This document shows positions 25,494 through 34,342 of a stretch of 64,000 nucleotides of DNA, piece by piece. Position 1 is the stretch's first letter; each line of letters opens with the position of its first letter. The position numbers were made by a program, and so were the translations under genes. The DNA is from an uncultured Atopobium sp. (GTDB lineage Bacteria > Actinomycetota > Coriobacteriia > Coriobacteriales > Atopobiaceae), in contig CAKAPG010000003.1 in assembly GCA_916715765.1 (NCBI GenBank), forward strand, positions 1 to 64,000, given 5' to 3'. Below the pieces are notes generated by a model. It did not search any database and was not told the origin of the DNA. It worked only from the letters and a program-made list of their open reading frames with translations.

Positions 25494-26255
25494 TTATTTT
25501 GCTTTGCCCTGGTTAGCAACAGCGTTAATCTTTGCCTCGATGACAGCTGGATCGCCAATATAGTGCTTGTCTACAATGTTCCAATCCTTGTCAAAGGTGT
25601 ATGCGCAAGGAATACCAGTTGGGATGTTAACCTCAAGAATCTCTTCTGGAGTGAGGTGCTCAAACTGCATAACAAGAGCGCGAAGGCTGTTGCCGTGTGC
25701 AGCAATAAGAACACGCTTACCTGCCTCAAGCTGTGGCTTGATCTCCTGCTCAAAGTAAGGCCATGCGCGTGCAATGGTGTCCTTCAGGCACTCGGTGTAA
25801 GGAAGATCCTCTGCTGGAACATCGCGGAACATTTCCTGAACGTGAGGATCGCGCTCGTCGCCTGGCTCAAGAGCTGGTGGCTGAACATCAAAGGAACGAC
25901 GCCAAATCTTTACCTGCTCCTCGCCGTGCTCAGCAGCTGCATCAGCCTTGTTGAGACCCTGAAGTGCACCATAGTGACGCTCGTTCAGACGCCAGGTCTT
26001 ATGAACAGGAAGCCAGTTACGGTCAAGCTCATCAAGAACATGATTCAGAGTGTGAATAGCACGCTTGAGAAGAGAGGTGTAGCAAACATCAAAGTCATAG
26101 CCAGCCTCTTTGAGAGCACGGCCGCCAGCTGCTGCCTCCTCGTGACCAGTCTCGGTAAGGTCAACGTCAGTCCAACCAGTGAACAGGTTGAGCTTGTTCC
26201 ACTCAGACTCACCGTGGCGAACAATAACAAGGTGCATGTACTGATCTTCAGCCAT
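25494..26255 (-). CDS. gpmA: 2,3-bisphosphoglycerate-dependent phosphoglycerate mutase
   Basis: Glycolytic interconversion of 3- and 2-phosphoglycerate. The phosphohistidine motif VIVRHGESEWN is near the N-terminus, RRSFDVQPP and DERDP are typical of the dPGM group, and the second catalytic His lies in IAAHGNSLRALV. Its 253 residues fit dPGM. The ATG at 26255 is preceded by AAAGGAAG at 4 nt. It is a monocistronic minus-strand gene. Confidence 0.95.
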   Translation of the reverse strand: MAEDQYMHLVIVRHGESEWNKLNLFTGWTDVDLTETGHEEAAAGGRALKEAGYDFDVCYTSLLKRAIHTLNHVLDELDRNWLPVHKTWRLNERHYGALQGLNKADAAAEHGEEQVKIWRRSFDVQPPALEPGDERDPHVQEMFRDVPAEDLPYTECLKDTIARAWPYFEQEIKPQLEAGKRVLIAAHGNSLRALVMQFEHLTPEEILEVNIPTGIPCAYTFDKDWNIVDKHYIGDPAVIEAKINAVANQGKAK

Positions 26256-26561
26256 TAGGCTTCCTTTCTACGCGTCAAACTTTGTGCACCATACGTGGTA
26301 AACACCAAGTTTTAAGCAATACTTTACATACAGAAGCAAAGCATAAAACGCTTGCGTCTCATATTCTACCGCACACCGAAAAATACGTGCGAATCAATGC
26401 TAAAAAGATTTTGCATATCGCGTGTGCCAACTTTGACTTAGAGCGCAGTTCTCAATTGTTTTGGTATGAATTTAGATTCTGCAAATAATTTATAATTCAG
26501 CGCATGCAAGCATGCAATGAGGGTATAGTATGCCTTAGCTAACAAATTGAGGAGTGTCTGT
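26256..26561. other. Divergent intergenic region, gpmA / Cys-rich gene
   Basis: About 306 bp with no supported gene. A 68-codon plus-strand ORF at 26282-26488 has no SD and was rejected. Near the right end lie the small hairpin GCATGC-AA-GCATGC (about 26502-26515) and GGGTATAGT (26521-26529), a likely -10 region for the Cys-rich gene. Confidence 0.45.
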
Positions 26562-26768
26562 ATGAGTCCTATTGATATTTTGGTTGTCCTTATTGTCGCT
26601 GCTCTTGTCGCTCTTTGTGTGCGTTCTCAACTTAAGAGTGCAAAAAAGGGCTCTTGTTCTGGTTGCTCTTCATCCAGCAGCTGTGGCACTCATCACGGCG
26701 GAGATGGACACTGCGGCGTTGCTCAGAAAATGATTTCTGACGTCGATAAGGCTTTTGACGCTCAATAG
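26562..26768 (+). CDS. FeoB-associated Cys-rich membrane protein
   Basis: A 68-residue protein: one N-terminal membrane helix (IDILVVLIVAALVALCV), then a basic stretch and a Cys/Ser/His-rich tail (GSCSGCSSSSSCGTHH, GHCGVAQ). This is the architecture of the FeoB-associated Cys-rich family, proposed to help ferrous iron uptake. No feoA or feoB is nearby, so the link to iron is by family only. GAGGAG precedes the ATG by 7 nt. Confidence 0.8.
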   Translation: MSPIDILVVLIVAALVALCVRSQLKSAKKGSCSGCSSSSSCGTHHGGDGHCGVAQKMISDVDKAFDAQ

Positions 26769-26893
26769 GTCAATTGTCACAATTTCATTAACAATTTTTG
26801 CCATTCACCCGGTTTCAGGGAAGTGGAAACATAGCCGTAACAAGAATGTGTCATGGTAGTTACGATTCCAGTTTTCTGACCCGGGAGGGCCAC

Positions 26894-28207
26894 ATGAGTA
26901 CAGATAAGAAAATTGATTATATTCTTCGCACGGTAGAGGAGCGAGACGTCCGCTACCTGCGCCTTTGTTTTACCGATGTACTCGGCGGATTAAAGGCTCT
27001 TTCTATTTCCCCCGAGGAGCTAGAAGAGGCTTTTGTTGAGGGCATTGGTTTTGATGGCTCTAACGTTGATGGCTTTGCCTCTCAGGAGCAGTCAGATCTT
27101 CTCGCGTTCCCCGATGCAGACACGTTCCAGATTCTTCCCTGGAAGACAGATGACGGTGTAGTTGCTAACGTATTCTGCGACATTCAGACTCCACGTCGCG
27201 AGGCCTTTACGGGCGACCCACGTCTTGTACTGAGAAATGCTTTTATCAAGGCAGAAGACCTTGGCTACGTTGCAAATGTTGGTCCTAAGCTTGAGTATTT
27301 TTATTTTGTGAGTGGCTCTGAGCCAAAGCCTATTGACCAGGCGGGATATCTTGATTTGAATTCTGCCGATCTGAGTCATAGCCTTCGTTACTCCACGTCT
27401 CGTGCGCTTGAGAATCTTTCTATTCCTGTACAGTATTCTTTCCATGCAGCTGGCCCTGCACAAAATGGCGTTGAGCTTCGTTATGCAGAGGCGCTAACCT
27501 GCGCAGATAATATTGTTACCGCTCGTCTGGTTATCAGACATATTGCAACGCTTCATGGTGTGTTTGCATCGTTTATGCCAAAGCCTCTTCAGGGCGTTCC
27601 TGGCTCAGCCATGCTTTTGAATCAGTCGCTTCTTGACCATGATGGCGAGTCTTTATTCTGGGCTCCAAAGACTGAGTCCGAGGCTCACCTTTCTGAGCTT
27701 GCTCAACAGTACATTGCAGGTCTTATTAAGTACGCTCCAGAATACATGCTTATTACTAACCCAACGGTTAACTCTTATAAGCGCTTTGACCGTGATTCTA
27801 TCCCAGCATATGCAACATGGGGCCGCAAAAACCGCTCTGCTATGGTTCGTATTCCTACGCACAAGCCAGGCAAGCACGTTGCCACCCGTGCTGAGCTGCG
27901 TATCCCTGATCCAACCGCTAATCCTTATTTGGCCAACGCCGTTACGCTTATGGCCGGTCTCAAGGGCATTGAAGAAGGTCTCTCGCTTCCTGAAGAGTTT
28001 GTGGGCGGAAATCCTGCCGATTATGGCGAGAAGCTCCCAACTAATCTTGGAGAAGCGCTTGAGCGCTTTAAGCAGTCAGAGCTTCTTAAAGATGTTCTTG
28101 GCGAGCACATTTTTACCTATCTGTGCGAGCGCAAGGCAGAGGAGTGGCGTGAGTTCTGTCTCACCGTTACTGATTGGGATACTCAGAAGTACTACGCAGG
28201 TTGCTAA
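26894..28207 (+). CDS. glnA: Glutamine synthetase type I
   Basis: ATP-dependent synthesis of glutamine from glutamate and ammonia. Motifs are DGSNVDGFA near the N-terminus, the ATP-binding region NPTVNSYKRF and the substrate-site segment NRSAMVRIP. The 437-residue length and lack of a clear adenylylation Tyr loop fit the GSI-alpha (Gram-positive) type, usually feedback-regulated rather than adenylylated. ATG 26894 has GGGAGG upstream; the longer reading from 26798 is rejected. It ends at a perfect 13-bp terminator. Confidence 0.94.
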   Translation: MSTDKKIDYILRTVEERDVRYLRLCFTDVLGGLKALSISPEELEEAFVEGIGFDGSNVDGFASQEQSDLLAFPDADTFQILPWKTDDGVVANVFCDIQTPRREAFTGDPRLVLRNAFIKAEDLGYVANVGPKLEYFYFVSGSEPKPIDQAGYLDLNSADLSHSLRYSTSRALENLSIPVQYSFHAAGPAQNGVELRYAEALTCADNIVTARLVIRHIATLHGVFASFMPKPLQGVPGSAMLLNQSLLDHDGESLFWAPKTESEAHLSELAQQYIAGLIKYAPEYMLITNPTVNSYKRFDRDSIPAYATWGRKNRSAMVRIPTHKPGKHVATRAELRIPDPTANPYLANAVTLMAGLKGIEEGLSLPEEFVGGNPADYGEKLPTNLGEALERFKQSELLKDVLGEHIFTYLCERKAEEWREFCLTVTDWDTQKYYAGC

Positions 28208-28241
28208 GCAACTATTCCTCTTGCAGTTATATGTATCTTTG

Positions 28242-28276
28242 AACCCTGCTCTGAATTATTCAGAGCAGGGTTTTTT
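28242..28276 (+). terminator. Terminator of glnA
   Basis: A perfect 13-bp stem (AACCCTGCTCTGA / TCAGAGCAGGGTT) with a 5-nt loop and six T residues. Confidence 0.93.
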
Positions 28277-28543
28277 GACGAGAAACCCTTCTTACGCTCG
28301 AAGAATACTGCTTTCTTTTTCAAATTGTTACCGTTTTATGAACTGAAAAAATTACTTTTACCTGGTCTTTATTGGATAGAATGACTAAATAATAGTCATT
28401 TATATAAAGAAGTTGTTCTTCTCGCCATTTTTATGCAATAAAGATGAGAAATACGATAAAAATTATAAGTAGATTTTTCATATTTGCTTCCTATAATTCA
28501 TTCCAATGAATTTCAGCTCAGATTTATTCAGGAAGAGGCAGAT
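28277..28543. other. AT-rich upstream region of an amino-acid ABC operon
   Basis: No gene is seen. It contains the probable -10 hexamer TAGAAT at 28377-28382, an 8-bp inverted repeat next to it, a TTCTCGCC word at 28419-28426, and a long AT-rich leader up to the start at 28544. Confidence 0.5.
28377..28400. promoter_or_regulatory. -10 element with overlapping palindromic operator
   Basis: TAGAAT (28377-28382) overlaps the perfect inverted repeat AATGACTA-AATAA-TAGTCATT (28380-28400). A repressor bound here would block the amino-acid transport operon. Confidence 0.5.
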
Positions 28544-29395
28544 ATGAAATCTTCATTTGTAACTACAGTTAAGAAAGCCGCCCTAAAGGGCGTCGCAGTT
28601 GTTTCTATGGCATGTGCACTTATGGGCCTTATGGCTTGTTCGCCTTCTAAGCAAGAAAATGCTCAGTCAAGCGCCACATCACAGTCAGAGTCTGGCTATA
28701 CGCTGGTAACTAAGGGTCATCTGACTGTTGTTGCAGAGCTTGGTTTCCAACCATTTGAGTACTTTGAGGGCAACTCAACTACTCCTGTTGGTTTTGACGT
28801 TGATCTTATTACCGAGATTGCAAAGAGGCTTAACCTCGAGGTTACATATTTGCCAAACCAGAAGTTTGACACCCTTGTTCCAACTATTAAGCAGGGCGGC
28901 AAAGCAGACGTTGCTATCGCAGGTATTACTATCACTGACGAGCGCTCTCAGGAGGTAGACTTCACTACTTCTTACCTCGACTCCAATCAGTCTCTGGTTG
29001 TTAAGTCTGGCAGCACTGAGACCGAGCAGACACTCAATGACGCCTCCAAGAAGGTTGTTGTTCAGACAGGTACCTCTGGTGAGGATTGGGCCAAGGAGAA
29101 CCTTCCAAACGCAACTATTGTTTCTGTAGACGATGTTGCTGCAGCAATGGCAGGAGTCCAGACCGGTCTGTATGACGCAATGGTCATTGACCTGCCCGTT
29201 GCTTCCAATCTGGTTAGCACTTCACACTCTGATCTGACTATTGCAAAAGAGATTCCAACAGGTGAGCAGTATGGCATTGCTGTTTCCAAGGACAATCCTG
29301 CATTGACCGAGGCTATCAACAAGGTGCTTGCTGACATGGAGAAGGACGGAACCATGACTGCCCTTAAGACCAAATGGTTTGGCTCTAACATCTAG
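28544..29395 (+). CDS. Polar amino-acid ABC transporter, lipoprotein binding protein
   Basis: An extracellular solute-binding lipoprotein (283 aa, SBP family 3). The signal peptide has a lipobox GLMACS with the modified Cys at about residue 32; a Ser/Gln linker and the family core (LTVVAELGFQPFEYFEG, VGFDVDLITEIAKRL) follow. ATG 28544 has GAGG upstream. It is first in the operon with the permease and ATPase genes. The amino acid bound is not determined. A stable hairpin after the gene probably lets it be expressed above the permease. Confidence 0.9.
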   Translation: MKSSFVTTVKKAALKGVAVVSMACALMGLMACSPSKQENAQSSATSQSESGYTLVTKGHLTVVAELGFQPFEYFEGNSTTPVGFDVDLITEIAKRLNLEVTYLPNQKFDTLVPTIKQGGKADVAIAGITITDERSQEVDFTTSYLDSNQSLVVKSGSTETEQTLNDASKKVVVQTGTSGEDWAKENLPNATIVSVDDVAAAMAGVQTGLYDAMVIDLPVASNLVSTSHSDLTIAKEIPTGEQYGIAVSKDNPALTEAINKVLADMEKDGTMTALKTKWFGSNI

Positions 29396-29413
29396 TTTTA
29401 CCAGCTCAACAAA

Positions 29414-29458
29414 AAAGTGCTTGAAGTCAGATTTGGCTTCAAGCACTGCTCTGTTTTT
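29414..29458 (+). terminator. Partial terminator / attenuating hairpin inside the operon
   Basis: AGTGCTTGAAG (29416-29426) pairs with CTTCAAGCACT (29437-29447), followed after a few bases by TTTTTA. It lies between the binding-protein and permease genes. Confidence 0.6.
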
Positions 29459-29500
29459 AGTATCAGCGTTTAGGCACCTCAAGCTCTAAAGGAGTATCAC

Positions 29501-30979
29501 GTGATTGCACTTTTGCACAAAACTATGTCAGGACAGCAACTGTTCTTGTGCATGTCATCTGCGAGTTTCAATGCTGAATCTGCGCCTCAGAGTCTGGCTC
29601 ATGATTCGGCTGAGTCAAAGTGCTTACATATTCGCGCGTGCTCCTCACTGCTTGTAGTACTTCTCGCCACATTGCTTTTGAGCGGATTGTTCTTTATGTC
29701 CCTAAGCGCATTTTCTGCTCAGAGCGCGTTTGCTCTTACTACAAATAAAGCAACGGTCAAGTCAAACCAGACGGAAGGCAACGGTGTTATTGGCGGCAAA
29801 GAGACCCGTTTGACCTGGGAGGGAACAGTTGAAGACGAGCAGGTCTCTCAGCTGACGTTGCAGCTTCCCGAGGGCTCTGATTTGCAGAATGCAACCACTA
29901 AGGTGACCGTTCTTTCAGGTCTTACGCGCGAGAAGATCGAGGCAACTGCAAGCGTTCAAGGAACCCAGGTTGTTATTTCTTTTGCAACACCGGTGGACGC
30001 TCAGAAGCTGATTCGCGTAGAGATTTCTGGCATGAAGTTTCCCGCTGACGGTGGCTCGTACACTGTTGAAGGAACCTATACCACTGAGCAGGGAACTCAA
30101 AAGCTTGCTTCTTCTCCTCAAATCAACATTATTTCTAATACGCCTGTTCAGGCTATAGTGAATTGGCTTGACGCTCAGCCTTGGGTTGAAGCATGGAACT
30201 CCAATCACTTCTTGGGCATGTTCTTAAAGCCTCAGCTGATTGTTTCTTCCGTTGTAATGCTGTTCCCTGGATGGCTGGTTTGTCTGGCAATTGTCATTTG
30301 CGCTTATCCCGTGGCTATTGTGCTGGGAATGGGATTTGCCCTGCTTAAGATTTCTAAAAATCCGCTCCTGCGCGCGCTTGCAGTGGTATACATCAATCTG
30401 TTGCGCGGAACCCCATTTTTCCTGCAGATTTATATTCTGTTCTTTGGCCTTCCTATGCTGAATATCAATTTGGACACTAATTTGCTTGGCTTTATTGTGG
30501 TTGCCATTAACTCTTCTGCGTATCTTTCAGAGATCTTCCGTGCGGGCATTCAGTCGATTCCACAGGGTCAGTATGAGGCAGCAAGCTCTTTTGGTATGAA
30601 TCGTTTCCAGACCATGACGTTTATTATCATTCCTCAAACTATCCGCCGAGTAATCCCACCTCTTACCAGCGACTTTATTACGTCCTATAAAGATACTTCG
30701 CTGCTTTCTTCTGTAGGTGTTATGGAGCTAATGATGTTCGCTAAAAACCTCACCACCTCAACGGGAAACATGACGCCCTACATGACAGCGGCTCTGTTCT
30801 ATTTGGCAATTACACTGCCACTTATTAAGGTGGTTGGCAGTATCGAGAAACGCATGGAGCAGTCAGAAACAGGCAAAACCGTAAGCACTGCAGCAAGCGC
30901 TACAGTAAGCACTGCAGTAACCACTGCAGTAAGCACCACAGCCGATAAGGCTCAAGCTCTTTCCAAGGAGGAAAACTAA
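29501..30979 (+). CDS. Amino-acid ABC permease with an N-terminal extracellular domain
   Basis: A 492-residue fusion. After a hydrophobic segment at about 48-70 comes an extracellular domain of about 140 residues (to about 215) rich in Thr, Val and Gln, with GVIGGKETRLTWEGTVEDEQ. Then comes a HisM/GlnP-type permease with the EAA loop EAASSFGMNRFQTMTFIIIP. The C-terminal tail holds a 5 x 12-bp tandem repeat giving STAASATVSTAV. Ordinary permeases of this family are about 220 residues. The start is GTG with AAAGGAG upstream. The ectodomain may hold or shield the binding protein; its family is not recognised. Confidence 0.85.
   Translation: MIALLHKTMSGQQLFLCMSSASFNAESAPQSLAHDSAESKCLHIRACSSLLVVLLATLLLSGLFFMSLSAFSAQSAFALTTNKATVKSNQTEGNGVIGGKETRLTWEGTVEDEQVSQLTLQLPEGSDLQNATTKVTVLSGLTREKIEATASVQGTQVVISFATPVDAQKLIRVEISGMKFPADGGSYTVEGTYTTEQGTQKLASSPQINIISNTPVQAIVNWLDAQPWVEAWNSNHFLGMFLKPQLIVSSVVMLFPGWLVCLAIVICAYPVAIVLGMGFALLKISKNPLLRALAVVYINLLRGTPFFLQIYILFFGLPMLNINLDTNLLGFIVVAINSSAYLSEIFRAGIQSIPQGQYEAASSFGMNRFQTMTFIIIPQTIRRVIPPLTSDFITSYKDTSLLSSVGVMELMMFAKNLTTSTGNMTPYMTAALFYLAITLPLIKVVGSIEKRMEQSETGKTVSTAASATVSTAVTTAVSTTADKAQALSKEEN
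30881..30940 (+). repeat. Five in-frame 12-bp tandem repeats
   Basis: Units of GTAAGCACTGCA, with single-base variants, run head to tail in the C-terminal tail of the permease gene. Each encodes VST plus an Ala, Thr or similar residue. Being multiples of three, changes in copy number would keep the frame. Confidence 0.9.
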
Positions 30980-31839
30980 TGTCGTTCTTTTCTTTTAAAA
31001 AGAAATCAAACATAGAACATCCTGCCTTGGATGCTGAAGTTGCTGCACAAGAGGCATACAAGCGCGATAAGCCTCTTACTAACCACGCTTTTGAAGCAGG
31101 CGAGCATCCTATTGTTCGTATTGAGCACCTTAATAAGTCATTTGGTACCACGCCTGTTTTGCATGACGTAAATCTTACTGTTTGGCCAGGTGAAGTAGTG
31201 GTTGTACTTGGTCCCTCGGGCTCTGGCAAGTCCACCATGCTGCGTTGTATCAATCTGCTTGAGACTCCTTCGGCAGGCCATATTCTTATCGAAGACCAAG
31301 AGATTACGGGTACAAATGAAGCCGAGGTTAATGCCCTTCGTAGAGACGTGGGAATGGTCTTCCAGCAGTTCAATCTGTTTGGTCATTTAACGGTTAAAGA
31401 GAACGTAATGATTGGTCAGATTAAGGTTCTAGGAAAGTCAAAAGAGGAGGCAGAGGCAGAGGCTCTCAAGCAGCTTGAGGCTGTTGGTCTTGCCGATAGA
31501 GCAGACTTCAAGCCTGGCGCACTTTCCGGTGGACAGCAGCAACGAGTGGCTATTGCACGCGCTGTGGCAATGCATCCCAACGTGCTTCTTTTTGACGAGC
31601 CTACTTCCGCGCTTGATCCCGAGCTTGTCCGTGGTGTTTTGGACGTCATGCGCGACTTGGCAAAGAACTCTGGCATGACCATGATTGTGGTAACTCACGA
31701 GATGGGCTTTGCAAAAGACGTGGCAGATCGCGTGGTCTTTATGGAAGGAGGAGTGGTAGTTGAGCAAGGCACTCCTGATGTCATTTTCAACAATCCACAA
31801 AACCCTCGAACAGCTGAGTTCATTGGCGCTATTGCGTAA
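30979..31839 (+). CDS. Amino-acid ABC transporter ATPase
   Basis: GlnQ/HisP-type ATPase (286 aa) with Walker A GPSGSGKSTM, Q-loop in VFQQFNLFGH, signature ALSGGQQQRVAIAR, Walker B VLLFDEPTSALDPE and switch His in VVTHEMGFAKD. It overlaps the permease stop by one base (TAATG), with AAGGAGG upstream. About 45 extra N-terminal residues precede the usual core. It energises uptake with the two preceding genes. Confidence 0.94.
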   Translation: MSFFSFKKKSNIEHPALDAEVAAQEAYKRDKPLTNHAFEAGEHPIVRIEHLNKSFGTTPVLHDVNLTVWPGEVVVVLGPSGSGKSTMLRCINLLETPSAGHILIEDQEITGTNEAEVNALRRDVGMVFQQFNLFGHLTVKENVMIGQIKVLGKSKEEAEAEALKQLEAVGLADRADFKPGALSGGQQQRVAIARAVAMHPNVLLFDEPTSALDPELVRGVLDVMRDLAKNSGMTMIVVTHEMGFAKDVADRVVFMEGGVVVEQGTPDVIFNNPQNPRTAEFIGAIA

Positions 31840-31884
31840 AACCCATACTTTTTAGAATTAATACGCAAACGTAAAAAATAATTT

Positions 31885-31908
31885 AGGGCGGGAAAATCTT
31901 CTCGCCCT
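31885..31908 (+). terminator. Terminator-like hairpin containing the TTCTCGCC word
   Basis: AGGGCGGGAA pairs with TTCTCGCCCT (one G-T pair) with a 4-nt loop and is followed by ATTTG, 45 bp after the ATPase gene. Confidence 0.6.
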
Positions 31909-31992
31909 ATTTGCAGATAATGAGGTATATCTGCTCTTTATTCGCAGCTTGTGGTATGCTTTATAAGATTAAGCTTATCCTAGGGGGAATCG

Positions 31993-32667
31993 ATGCATCA
32001 CAAGAATATTCTTCTTGTATCTGCAACGACACGCTTACATGAACGTATGCGTGAACTTTCGCATGTCATTGATGTGTCTATTGCTCTTGCAAACGCAGCT
32101 TCTTTCTCGCAGGCAGCGGCTTCTGGTCACACGTTTGACCTTATCATTCTTGATCAAAAAGAACTTTCCCAGGATGTTATTAGCACGGTAGAGAATTATT
32201 CTGCGCAAAATGGTGGAATTGCTCGCCTGTTTGTTGCTGACCTTGATAATCTTTCTAAGTTTGTTCTGCCTGTTCAGGGCAAGAGCGATTTTATTTTGTC
32301 TACTGCAACTATCCAGGAGTTTAGCCTTAGGTGCTCGCTGCTTTTGTGGCCAGGTACCGAGAGCACTTCTAGAGATTTGGTTATTGTTGACAACATAAAG
32401 ATTAACCTGGCTACGTATCAGGTTTATATTGATGAATCTCCTGTTGATCTTACGTATATGGAGTATCTGCTGCTGTCATTCTTGGCAACCCATCCGTCTC
32501 GTGCATACTCGCGCGAGGCTCTTTTGCAGCGTGTTTGGGGCTTTGAGTACTGTGGTGGCACTAGAACAGTTGACGTTCACGTAAGACGTGTTCGCTCAAA
32601 GATTGGTCCTCAAGCAGCCGCTCATCTTGAGACGGTGCGTGGTGTAGGCTATCTGTTTAGAGCATAA
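31993..32667 (+). CDS. OmpR-type response regulator with degenerate receiver
   Basis: A 224-residue DNA-binding regulator. The C-terminal winged helix is typical of the OmpR/PhoB family (TYMEYLLLSFLATHPSRAYS, then TVDVHVRRVRSKIG and VRGVGYLF). The N-terminal half keeps the receiver outline (DLIILDQKEL) but lacks the acidic pair after strand 1 (ILLVSATTR instead of a DD/DE motif) and the conserved Lys. No sensor kinase is adjacent. It probably works without normal phosphorylation. GGGGG precedes the ATG. Confidence 0.85.
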   Translation: MHHKNILLVSATTRLHERMRELSHVIDVSIALANAASFSQAAASGHTFDLIILDQKELSQDVISTVENYSAQNGGIARLFVADLDNLSKFVLPVQGKSDFILSTATIQEFSLRCSLLLWPGTESTSRDLVIVDNIKINLATYQVYIDESPVDLTYMEYLLLSFLATHPSRAYSREALLQRVWGFEYCGGTRTVDVHVRRVRSKIGPQAAAHLETVRGVGYLFRA

Positions 32668-32756
32668 TCGCAGGTACAGACTGTATTTAATGGGATCTGC
32701 AAACTTCTTACTTACTAGCAGGACTCCCGTGCGTCTTTCTCATAATGAGAAACGAA

Positions 32757-32782
32757 TTTTTGTCCGGTATAACGGGTAGAAT
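32757..32782 (+). promoter_or_regulatory. Promoter region of htrA with a 12-mer shared with dgt
   Basis: TTTTTGTCCGGT (32757-32768) is followed after 8 bp by TAGAAT. The same 12-mer at 50072-50083 is followed after 8 bp by TACACT, upstream of dgt. Confidence 0.5.
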
Positions 32783-32863
32783 ACACATATTGAAAAATTG
32801 ATGTTTAGCGCAGAATTACCTGCGTTAGCTATTTGCATCAGAGTGATGTTAAGGAGGGTGTCT

Positions 32864-34282
32864 ATGGAGAACCAAGCACATGGTTTGACCACAGATTCCA
32901 CTGTAAATAAGCGTTTCTCGCCAGTTAAGCAGACTGGATTTATATCTATGTTCAAAAGCTCAAGTGTAAAAAGAACAGCTTGTGCAATTGCTTTTGCCGT
33001 TGCTTGTGTTCCTACCATTGCTTTGGGAGAGGGAATTTCTAAGCTTCCTGCAGTATCTGGTCAGGCAACTATTTCTCAAGCAGCGACGTCTCGTCCTGCT
33101 GCAGAACCAACTGATACTAAGACGGCAGAAACGGTAGCTTCTAAGGTTTTGCCTTCGGTTGTGTCCGTTAAGGCTACCAGTGATTCATCAGGCTCAACCG
33201 GTTCTGGCGTTGTATTGAACACAAATGGAGACATTCTTACCAATTACCACGTCATTGAGGGTATGGATACGTTCTCTATCTCCGTTAATGATAAAGAGTA
33301 TGAGTGTACTGTTGTTGGTACAGATCCAACCTCTGACCTGGCCGTTCTTCATGCAGATCTTAAAGGAGATAGCCTTACTCCAATTGAGATTGGCAATTCC
33401 GATAACTTGGCTCCTGGTAGTTGGGTTATGAGTGTTGGTAGTCCATTTGGTCTTGATCACTCTGTTTCTGCAGGTATCGTGTCTGCTCTTTCTCGTGGAG
33501 ATATGCTTGAGACAGAGGGTGGAGAAACCACTATTTATGCAAACCTCATCCAGGTTGATGCAGCTATTAACCCAGGTAATTCTGGCGGCGCTCTGGTTGA
33601 CTCTAATGGTCAGCTTGTGGGTATTTGTACGTTGTTCTCGTCAGATACCAAGTCATTTGCGGGTATTGGCTTTGCAATTCCTTCTAACTATGCCATTGAT
33701 ATTGCAAATCAGATTCTTTCTGGCCAGCAAGTTAAGCATGCCTATATTGGTCTTTCTATGCAGACCGTTACTCCTCGATTTGCAAAGCGCAATGATCTCT
33801 CGGTAGATTACGGTGCGTATGTAGCAGGCCTTCTTGATGATAGTCCTGCAGAGGGTGCTGGTATTAAAAAGGGTGATGTTATTGTCTCTATTGGTGGAGA
33901 GCGCGTAGTTTCTGCTGATGCAGCTATTATTGCCGTTCGCTCTCACAAGATTGGAGAGACTGTTCCTGTAGAAATCATGCGTGGAGAAGACCGCCTTACC
34001 ATCAACGTCACGCTTGGTTCTGATGAGACGCTTTCTACTAAGAAAGAGAAAGAAAAGAACAGCAAGAACGAAACAAATAACGATACTGATGATAAGCAGG
34101 ATCGCACTGAAGATGATGATTCCTATAGGTATTATCGTCAGCAAAATTATTGGGAAGAGTTCTGGGATTACTTCACTAATCCTTATGGAGATAAAGACGT
34201 TGATTCCGATAATCCATTTGTGAATTTTGTAGAGAGCATTACCAATAGCATTGCAGAAGCAATCTACGGAATCTTTGGTTAA
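32864..34282 (+). CDS. HtrA/DegP-like serine protease
   Basis: A membrane-anchored trypsin-like quality-control protease of 472 residues. It has one membrane segment at about 36-53, then a protease domain with His in NYHVIEG, Asp in TSDLAVLH and Ser in NPGNSGGAL, then one PDZ domain (GAYVAGLLDDSPAEGAGIKK). The C-terminal tail is Lys/Asp/Asn-rich and ends in a hydrophobic segment. ATG 32864 has AAGGAGG upstream; a longer form from 32798 is rejected. It probably degrades misfolded extracytoplasmic proteins. Confidence 0.92.
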   Translation: MENQAHGLTTDSTVNKRFSPVKQTGFISMFKSSSVKRTACAIAFAVACVPTIALGEGISKLPAVSGQATISQAATSRPAAEPTDTKTAETVASKVLPSVVSVKATSDSSGSTGSGVVLNTNGDILTNYHVIEGMDTFSISVNDKEYECTVVGTDPTSDLAVLHADLKGDSLTPIEIGNSDNLAPGSWVMSVGSPFGLDHSVSAGIVSALSRGDMLETEGGETTIYANLIQVDAAINPGNSGGALVDSNGQLVGICTLFSSDTKSFAGIGFAIPSNYAIDIANQILSGQQVKHAYIGLSMQTVTPRFAKRNDLSVDYGAYVAGLLDDSPAEGAGIKKGDVIVSIGGERVVSADAAIIAVRSHKIGETVPVEIMRGEDRLTINVTLGSDETLSTKKEKEKNSKNETNNDTDDKQDRTEDDDSYRYYRQQNYWEEFWDYFTNPYGDKDVDSDNPFVNFVESITNSIAEAIYGIFG

Positions 34283-34342
34283 TGTGCAACTTGCGTTTGC
34301 TTAATCGCGTCTATGTGTTGTGTTAGGAGTTAGGGGAGTCTT

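Noticed and set aside
26282..26488. 68-codon ORF between gpmA and the Cys-rich gene
   Set aside because: No SD, no domain, biased composition of untranslated AT-rich DNA.
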